Origin: Voacanga thouarsii
Lineage: Eukaryota; Streptophyta; Magnoliopsida; Gentianales; Apocynaceae
Direction of reading: 5' to 3'
Assembly: GCA_026120185.1 (NCBI GenBank)
Contig: JANUWF010001213.1
Location: 310,001-374,000, forward strand
Length of the DNA: 64,000 nucleotides
Below are positions 57,521 to 64,000 of this stretch, piece after piece. The notes beneath the pieces were generated by a model, which was given only the letters and a program-made list of their open reading frames with translations, had not been told where the DNA came from and ran no database searches. Position numbers and translations under genes: made by a program. Every line of letters begins with the position of its first letter. The stretch's first letter is position 1.

Positions 57521-57820
57521 GAAAAACAAAAGTCAAATAAAAATTAAAAATAATGAAAATAAAAAATAAAAGGGAAAAATAAATAATAAAAAAAAAAGAA
57601 AAGAAAAGAAAAGCAAACAAATTCACAAACTATCTAAATACAAAAGTTAGTGATATTCATAGTACAATATGAAGTAAGCTAGTCAATTAAGTTATACAAT
57701 GTTATAAACAACACGATAGAATACCGATTTACACAAAAAACATATATACATATTTATGTATAAATATATAAATATATAAACATGGTCAAATCAACAAAAT
57801 CCAAGCTTTCGTAATATTGC

Positions 57821-57838
57821 TCCCCAGCAACCACGCCA
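57821..57838 (-). other. D primer binding site, tRNA-Asp type
   Basis: On + TCCCCAGCAACCACGCCA matches the 3' end of plant tRNA-Asp (TCCCCGGCAACGGCGCCA) at 15 of 18 bases, six bases from the 5' LTR. tRNA-Asp priming is known for Athila/Tat-type elements. Confidence 0.75.
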
Positions 57839-58809
57839 AAAACTTGATACGTAATTTTTGTGAGCATAAAAATCATCAAATTTAAATCCATCCCTTAGTC
57901 AAGTTTTAATTAAAACATTAATCCTAAAATATACACATGAGCAAGTATACTCATTGCAAGAATAGTATAGGAAATTAATGAGTATCGACCCTCAAAGGAA
58001 CAAGTACACACTAATCACTTTTCATTCATTGTTTAACTGATCCTAAATTAAGTGAGAAAATAATAAAAAGAAAAACAAAGAAATAAATACAACTCAAGGA
58101 TGTGAAAATATGTAATTTAGACAAAAGCTTTTGAAAACATGATAATGAATCACTTAGCCAACATCACAATCAATTATTATATTGGTCTCATAAAGGATTT
58201 AAAATAGAACCACTTCGTTTGCAATCTGTGGAATCACTATATTTTAGTCAAATTAGTGAACATATTCTATCTCGACCAATTTATCTAAAAGATGTATTAA
58301 AATCAATCCTCATATAAACCCCTATTTCTTGGCAATTTAAAGTATGAAATTAGTCAACGAATCCATATTCTAGCAATCATCAACTAACCTTTGATTACTA
58401 TTGTTCTAGACAATTAACCCCCTTTTCAAGCAAGTTAAGAGATAACAAATACGAAACTAATTAATTGAAGCCATTACCAACCTCTTTTTCAAGTAAGTTA
58501 ATAACAAAACTTAATCAACCAACTCTGTAAAGAAAATAAGTAATTAAATACGAAGAACAATAATCAATTGATTGAATGACTAAATTAATCAATAAATCAT
58601 GAATCATAAGAACAATGTCAAATTACAATGGACGTGTTGAATACATGATTGTTTAAGGAAAAAAAAAACAAAAGTATAAGAAAGCACTCATAGACAAGAG
58701 ACTTTCTTCCTCCTTGAAGACTTCTTAAACAACCCTCCTTACTTTGGGTGAACTCCTCCTTCAACGAGAGATTGAGAATTTTTGCTTATGGATTCACCTC
58801 CTTCTATTG

Positions 58810-58816
58810 TATATAT
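58810..58816 (-). promoter_or_regulatory. TATA-like box in D 5' LTR
   Basis: The minus strand reads GGATATATACAATAG; conserved in D1 at 24233-24242. Confidence 0.45.
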
Positions 58817-58957
58817 CCTACCCTTGTGTTTTTGTGCTTTTATAAGCCTCTTGGATGCCAATTTTATGACTGAAGAAGTCTTGGACAAAGAGTACGAAAA
58901 TACCAAAATCATTATATAAGCCCTAATTCTGTGCACAAAATATTTGCCTCCGGAGCA

Positions 58958-59195
58958 TCCCTAGCACCAGGTACCTTTGGCCCACCTGCCGCTAGGTGCA
59001 CTCTATTCTTTCCTTGTTTTTTCTCTGTTTTTCGTCGTTTCTCCTTGGCAGATAGATTGGGCCTGGAGCCAGGTATACTTGTCAGACCTAGCACCAGGTC
59101 TGTTCTGGAATTCCCCTGAAGCTTGCTCAATATCTTATATTGGAGCAGAGTGTACCCCGCACCTTGTCCATTGGTTGGGCCTACCACCGGTCTAC
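58958..59195. repeat. Three GGCGCC dyad pairs in D2
   Basis: AGCACC 58963 and GCCGCT 58988; GGAGCC 59065 and AGCACC 59090; CGCACC 59158 and ACCACC 59183. All pairs are 25 bp apart, matching D1 although single bases differ. They lie about 145-370 bp upstream of the TATA-like box in the LTR sense. Confidence 0.85.
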
Positions 59196-59370
59196 TCTTG
59201 TTGTGTGCACTTTCTGCTCGATTTTAACTTAAATCTGCACATATTTTCCAAAAACACCTTTTACAAGCAAAATGTCAGATAGGAAGGAATATACCTAGTT
59301 ATTACAACAAATGTATCTTAAAACAACCCCAAAAATCTAGGAAAAGAATAGTGATTTTAGCAACTATCAA

Positions 59371-59929
59371 TACGCTAATCACTCTTTATACTTTATTTAA
59401 CATACTAATTAAAGTGATGAATGAAGAAAGATAAAAATAAAGAAAATAGAAATATATACAACTTTAGGAGAGAAGAACATGTATATAGGTAGAAATTCTT
59501 GAAAACTTAACAATCAATTACTTAGAACTTATCATAATTAATCATTATTTTAGTATCAAGAAAGAATAAAATATAGACTACACTTCTTTCCCAATCCATG
59601 GAATTACTATCTCCTACACAATTTAGCATTTTTCTCGATCAAACCAAAACTATGCTCTAGGCAAAGTCAACTAATCTTTGATTACACAAGTTCAATTCTT
59701 AACCTTCTTTCCAAATATAATTATGATGTTACAATTAAAGAATCAATCAAATAAAACTCATTCCTAACTTTGTTTCCCAAGTCCACTGGAAGGAAAATCC
59801 AATTTCATTAATTCACCAAGAAAAATAAGTAGTCAAATAGTAAAAATCATTATCAATTGATCAAATACTAAATAAATTACAATATCTTGAATCTAAAAAA
59901 TGCCTGAAATTTATGCAAGTGATAGTAGC
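59371..59929 (-). repeat. D4: LTR fragment, right part
   Basis: Continues the alignment broken at 23270: GCTAATCACTCTTTATAC corresponds to CACTAATCACTTTTCATTC of D1. It stays alignable in patches to about 59900, then H begins, so the D4 LTR is truncated. No coding. Confidence 0.65.
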
Positions 59930-60184
59930 CTAGGTCCGAACGTTCCTCATTGGATTATGTACTTTATTGCTGATATAGTATGGAGATTGCATGTATGAGA
60001 TTCTCTATTACGTGATGATGTTAGTATGAGTTTAGACCCTATATACTCTTTTGATTCTTCATTATAAAGACCCGTTATCTTGATTCTTCATTATATACTC
60101 TCTGTTAAAAACCCCTTGTTTGATTCCTATGACGATACCCAATTTTGATATTCTTCCACTGTTACTTTTAATAGGGGACTTACA
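59930..60184 (+). repeat. H 5' LTR or its remnant (255 bp)
   Basis: TGATAGTAGCCTAGG to GGGGACTTACA, ending exactly before the primer site. It contains GATTCTTCATTATA twice (about 60052 and 60080). At 255 bp it is short for this group, so its 5' part may be lost; no second LTR is available to check the start. Confidence 0.5.
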
Positions 60185-60186
60185 AT

Positions 60187-60198
60187 TGGTATCAGAGC
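60187..60198 (+). other. H primer binding site, tRNA-Met type
   Basis: TGGTATCAGAGC, a perfect match, two bases after the LTR end. Confidence 0.92.
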
Positions 60199-60260
60199 CT
60201 AGTATTATAGAATTGTAGTATCATCATAGGAATTGATAGAATCATTTTCATTTTGTAGGT

Positions 60261-60920
60261 ATGGCGGATAGAAGTGATAATGGAAAGAGCCCAATAGACG
60301 AACGTCATGATGAAGGGAAGAAAGAGATAGGTGAGAGTTCGGGTGAAGAAATGAGAGAAGATTAGGATGATCTACCGAGTAGGTGTGCCTGGACATTTCA
60401 TTCTGATCGGACCTGGGCCTAGTCATCGTTATGTACCCTATCTCACCGGGAGCTCGTTTGACCTAGTAGTACCCGTTGTTACTCCCTTCGTGTGAGACCT
60501 TAGTCTGGAGAGGACATCTCATCCCGAGAGGACATCATTGCCACATGAGAAGGTGGGTGGTGATTCTGACGAGACTGATGGAGATATTAATTTGCACTTT
60601 CCGGATGATGAGGAGGAGGACAATATCCCTGATGGTGAAGTGTTGTCTGAGAATGATGAGGAGGTATTTAGCGGGGATGTACATAGGGTATTGGAGGACG
60701 AGTGCTGGGTTTAGAGGTTGTTGAGATGGGAGAGGATCAAGAGGTACCCGAGGTGGAAGTACCTATGGCTGAGGAGCTTAAGGAGGAGTTGGAGATAAAC
60801 CCAGAGATACTGGCTTAGTTGCACCCAAATGTGGATGGAGATTAGGGGTTTGATACAGTTGTGTTCTACACAGTTTCTATTGATTCAGGACCTCCCGTTT
60901 TAGACAGCGATGATGACTAG
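60261..60920 (+). pseudogene. Acidic pre-gag frame in H (decayed)
   Basis: MADRSDNGKSPIDERHDEGK follows TTTTCATTTTGTAGGT, which resembles a 3' splice site. Across frame changes it continues GEDQEVPEVEVPMAEELKEE and ends DSGPPVLDSDDD before a stop. Strongly acidic. Position and make-up are like the E pre-gag frame, but I see no residue-level match, so homology is unproven. Confidence 0.5.
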
Positions 60921-61132
60921 TAGGAGAATAAGTTGTAGATATATGTAGTAGGATATGTACAACTCGACCAGTGTAAATGGATGTGTGCGTGGCATACAAA
61001 TTTTGTGCTGACTTTGTGATAGATGAGAATGAATATATGTTATGTTTTTGCTATGTGCACTGTGCCCATTTTTATTATTGCTTTTGAGCTATGTTACATT
61101 GTTGTCTCAGTAAAATCTTATGAACTATACAG

Positions 61133-62180
61133 ATGCCTGTTAAACGAACTTCCAGACGATCATCGCGAAATACTCAAAATAACCCTGAGCTAATGGTGGA
61201 GGAGCCACATGCGGAAGGTTTCCACCTTGCAAATTTGGACCATCTAATGTACCAAAACCTTCCAAAAGATAGCTGATACTATCCAATAGTTGACTGAGAT
61301 TGCTATTAGAGCAAATGAAAATGCTAGAGTGAATGAGGGTATGAGTAGGGAAAATGAACAACGTGAAGTTGAATCAGATCAAGCTCTTGAGCGCTTTTTG
61401 AAATTTCACCCTTTGCAATTTTAAAGGTGACCTGATTCAAAACAAGAAGCTAAATATTTGATTGAATAGATAGAGAAGATTTTTGCAACTCTGAATTATT
61501 CAGAGCTAAGAAAGGTATAACTTGCTACATTTCAGTTAAAAGAAACCCGCCCAAGATTGGTGGGCAAGAGAAATGAATCAACGAGAGTTGGAGTGGACGG
61601 ATTTCAAGGCTAGTTTTAGAAAGGAATTTATCCCCAGTTGGGTAGTACAATGGAAAGAGGACGAGTTTCAAGCTTTTCGACAAAGAGACCATACTATGGG
61701 GTAATATGTTGTTGAATTCACTAGACTGTCAAAATATTGCTCACTCTTAGTCCATTCAGAAAAAGAAAGGGTTAGACGTTTTGGGAAAGGTATACGACTA
61801 AAGTTGAAAAGAGTATTAGCAAGTATGGCCCCTACCGGTTATAATGTTGTAGTAGAAATGGCTTTCAGGACAAAAATGGTTGATATTGAATAGGCGGGCG
61901 AGAGAAACCGAAGTAGGTTTTTGGGTATGAGTTAGAAAAGGTCTAGAGGGCCCGATGGCAAAAGAAAAAGAAGATGCAAAGGAGGCGAGGCCCTACTAAA
62001 AGACAACCCTCCTTTAGATGCTTTAATTGTGAGAAGATGGGGCCCAACAGTTTTAATTGCCCCCACCCTCGAAGGATACGAGGATAGAGTCGACTTGGAG
62101 GAAATAATCAAGGACAAAGGTTATGAGTAGGAGGAGGGAACCCTGGATAAGCTTCTACCTCTATAGCCTGACCCACCAAA
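61133..62180 (+). pseudogene. H gag (decayed)
   Basis: Starts MPVKRTSRRSSRNTQNNPEL directly after CTATACAG. The capsid domain is recognisable as ALERFLKFHPLQF, EAKYLIE-stop-IEKIFATL, WTDFKASFRKEFIPSWVVQ, EDEFQAFRQRDHTMG and FTRLSKYCSLLV, with about ten stops and one or two frameshifts. The zinc knuckle at 62019-62060 reads CFNCEKMGPNSFNC: the His is Pro, so it cannot bind zinc normally. Confidence 0.85.
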
Positions 62181-62186
62181 CCACAA

Positions 62187-62484
62187 GTGAATGCTCGGGT
62201 AGTTGCTTTTGAGAAGATAGGCAACCAAGCTGTAGTAGTGGAAGGTACACTCCGTATTTTTTATCATGATGCTAAAGTATTGGCAAATCCCATCTCTACG
62301 AATTCCTTTGTTGGTAATTCATTTCTTGATTCTATGGGAATTAAAAGGGAAGAAACTTCATATGAAATGATTGTCAGTACCCCATTAGAAAAGTAAATGA
62401 ATAATGAGAAAATACATAGGGGTTGTAAGATCTTGGTAGGAAATGAAATATTGGGACGAGATTTGATATGTTTGCCTATAAAGG
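62187..62484 (+). pseudogene. H aspartic protease, truncated
   Basis: VVVEGTLRIF then VLANPISTNSFVG, where LIDPGSTHSF is expected: Asp is Asn and Gly is Ile. Next come YEMIVSTPLEK and CKILVGNEILGRDLICLPI. It ends at the G boundary before the LG-DWL strand. Confidence 0.85.
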
Positions 62485-64000
62485 TGAAGATTTAAAAGGA
62501 AAGCAAAGCACAGCGGAAGCAACGAACTAAACAAGAAAAACACGCAGCAGAACTCCAAACTGGAACCGGTGCCGGTTATGGCCAATCCGTGCTCCGAACG
62601 AAAAAAAAAAATCACCTATTCTTCTTGTTCTTAAATTTGGCTGGACCGGAATGTGTGGAACTGGGGTAGGCACACTGGTGGAAACCTCTGGTGTGATTCT
62701 TGCAAGCCTCATACTCTGTCTATGTATGTATATGAACGCTAACCTCTCGATCTTCCTGAAGGCATAGAAATGGAAAACATAGGGCACGCAATGGAAGCGA
62801 AAAGAAAACAAAACTGGAAAAACTCAAGAACAGGGGAACCGAACAGAGCCGGCCCCGGCTCCGGCAGCCCTAGCCAGTACCGGTCGTGCTCTTCACAGAT
62901 TTCGAGGTTTAAAAAAAATAGCTCTTTTCCTCGTTCTAAGAATTGGTTGGACCGAAATATGTGCAACCGGGGTAGGTGTGCTGGTGGAAACCTCTGGTGT
63001 GATTCCTGCAAGTCTTCTACTCCATCTTTGCATGTAGGTGAACGCCAAACTCTCGGTCTTCCAATATATGGCCTGCCTAATTCTATTTGGTGAACAACTT
63101 ACAAGGCTATGGAACTTTCTTAGAGAGAGAAAGAGAGAGACGTCTAGTAATTTTTCCACACAGAGAAGAGGCCGTCAAAAAAACGTTCTATCTAATCCTT
63201 CTGTTTAACATAAATAAAAAACCTAGGTTAAACTGGACTGTCATTAGACTCTAAGTTTAACCTTTTTGGGCTTAATTAATTATTCTAATTAGAACCAAAT
63301 AAATGGTCCAATTAATAATTAATTTTTCAGCCCAAATAAACTAGTCCTTTTAACAGGCCTATATTAGTTTAGTCTCAAGCTAATCTTTAATTATTCAAAC
63401 TAGACCAAAGCTCTAAATAATTAATTAACCCACCAAACTAATTTAATTAATTCTCTCTCTCCATGAACCTTTATTTTATTCTAGCCCAACAATTAAATAG
63501 GCTACTTAAATAAAATAAATTCCATTTAATTTAAAATCAATTCCTTATCCTATATTTAATTAGGACTCATGGTCTGTACTGGGGACCAAAAGACACACTC
63601 TCTTGGCTACTAAAATGACCAAAATACCATTGCCATATAAATAGCTGTATTTTGCATTTTAAATATTTCCTAATGTCACCATAGGGAAATATTGACCCCA
63701 AGGACAATGCTGCATTAGCAAAGTCTCCGACCTACAGGTATAATGACTAAAATACCCTTCTATACATTGCCGTACATTTAGTGAGTAAAAAATGTACTAA
63801 CACATCTTTAAATGACATCTACCATCCTTAGGCCTCTAGTCCAATGATCCACGACTTCCTAGATTATTTCCGCTTTCCAAGGGAGCTACCCTAAAGCAAA
63901 CATCCAAGTCATGTTTACCAGGGTCCTAGATATTTAGATCATTCAAACAACTACAATGGGCTATATAGTATAGAAACTATCTTGTACAAGTCTGTCTTAA
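62485..64000 (-). repeat. G: A-family copia LTR, cut by the window end
   Basis: The reverse complement aligns with 510-2349: for example GGTCATTTTAGTAGCCA and CTTTTGGTCCCC match A near 1533-1575, and the left end AAATCTTCA matches the A LTR end GATCCTTCA. No primer site lies to the left, so it is a 3' LTR or solo LTR. It has a tandem duplication not present in A (62490-63100). Short frames on both strands are not supported. Confidence 0.8.
62490..63100. repeat. Tandem duplication of about 306 bp in G
   Basis: Two diverged units: GGTGGAAACCTCTGGTGTG occurs at 62678 and 62984, 306 bp apart, with the flanks matching on both sides (GGNACCGGAATGTGT, ATGAACGC, CTCTCG, CTTCC). Each unit holds a GC-rich stretch (CCGGTGCCGG 62566; GCCGGCCCCGGCTCCGGC 62849), and GGCTCC 62857 and GGTCGT 62882 are 25 bp apart. 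Confidence 0.85.

Larger units (their letters stand above)
57090..57844 (-). other. D interior, segment next to 5' LTR
   Basis: About 750 bp. Apart from the gag-like piece at 57380-57520 and the primer site it holds only AT-rich and A-rich sequence (57535-57620). ATTAG at 57090-57094 is the right half of the D3 duplication. Confidence 0.55.
23271..59369 (-). mobile_element. Element D: non-autonomous Athila/Tat-like element
   Basis: On the minus strand: 5' LTR 57845-59369, tRNA-Asp-type primer site 57821-57838, interior in four pieces, purine-rich tract 24798-24814, 3' LTR 23271-24799. Interior without insertions is about 2.8 kb and has no protease, RT or integrase, so it is a large non-coding derivative. 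It carries E-minus, B3 and D3 (with B2 and E-plus inside). The target duplication is imperfect (TACAC 23265, TACGC 59371, each one base off the LTR end), so the ends may be 1 bp out. Confidence 0.75.
57845..59369 (-). repeat. D 5' LTR (D2, 1525 bp)
   Basis: Minus-strand TGATAGTTGCTAAAATC to ATTACGTATCA, matching D1. Termini TGATA and TATCA form the short inverted ends usual for LTRs. TATA-like box at 58810-58816; dyads at 58963-59188. Confidence 0.88.
59930..62484 (+). mobile_element. Element H: 5' part of a second chromovirus-like Ty3/gypsy element
   Basis: Short or truncated 5' LTR (59930-60184), perfect tRNA-Met primer site, acidic pre-gag frame, gag with zinc knuckle and the start of protease, cut at 62484 by LTR G. 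Gag words such as EDEFQAFRQRDHTMG and EFTRLSKYCSLLV are typical of plant gypsy chromoviruses. It is a different family from E. RT and integrase, if present, lie beyond the window. Confidence 0.8.

Noticed and set aside
57821..57838. Fragment of a tRNA-Asp gene
   Set aside because: Only the 3' 18 bases are present and they abut an LTR; this is a primer site.
62770..63093. Frames on both strands of G with Pro/Thr-rich sequence
   Set aside because: They lie in an LTR with a tandem duplication; similarity between 62527-62811 and 62893-63159 comes from the 306-bp repeat, not from a gene family.

Overview
This window is nuclear plant DNA made almost wholly of nested LTR retrotransposons. I see no host gene, rRNA, tRNA gene, CRISPR array or bacterial-type feature. 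The evidence for a plant is a set of plant-only families: Ty1/copia elements of the Angela/BARE type (LTR starts TGTTGGAAGG... and TGTTAGTGTTATGCCCTAGA), a Tekay/Del-like Ty3/gypsy chromovirus with LTRs of about 4.2 kb and a C-terminal chromodomain, and Athila/Tat-like LTRs with a tRNA-Asp primer site. The species cannot be told from this sequence; a seed plant with a repeat-rich genome is a fair inference.

Layout. (1) 1-208 and 19631-22950 are the 3' region and LTR-like end of an Athila/Tat-like element, F (+). Into it went C, a gag-protease-only Ty3/gypsy element (209-19625, duplicated target TATCA). Into the 5' LTR of C went A, an Angela-type copia element (510-15582, GCAAC). Into the reverse transcriptase of A went B1, a second copia family in reverse orientation (6747-12587, CTAGA). 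(2) 22990-23097 is a scrap of copia integrase (-). (3) 23104-23270 and 59371-59929 are two halves of an LTR, D4, split by a related, almost non-coding Athila/Tat-like element D (23271-59369, -). D carries three insertions: chromovirus E-minus (25168-38789), solo LTR B3 (39841-41571, CAAAC), and solo LTR D3 of its own kind (42221-57089). D3 holds solo LTR B2 (43535-56886), which holds chromovirus E-plus (44040-55665, CTTTG). (4) 59930-62484 is the 5' part of a second chromovirus, H, cut by an A-family LTR, G (62485 to the end, -).

No element looks competent. Every coding region has stops or frameshifts, and several catalytic residues are lost, most often Asp to Asn. E-minus keeps the full gag-PR-RT-RNase H-INT-chromodomain order. 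E-plus lost the middle of its interior by a deletion joining gag to RT. B1 keeps only RT/RNase H. C and D could have moved only with enzymes from other elements.

The most unusual signal is a GC-rich motif in otherwise AT-rich DNA: pairs of GGCGCC-like palindromes (GGCGCC, GGCACC, GGTGCC, AGCGCT) whose starts are 24 or 25 bp apart, often followed by AGGTCYAYTCTG. They occur in both copia families A and B and in the gypsy-type elements C and D, which otherwise do not look alike. In C and D they lie about 130-380 bp upstream of a TATA-like box; in A and B1 they also lie in the untranslated leader. Two copia insertions (A into C, B2 into D3) landed between the two halves of such a pair. Other points of interest are an acidic open frame between the primer site and gag in both chromovirus families, a tRNA-like A-box/B-box segment in all four E LTRs, and small open frames kept in all four E LTRs.
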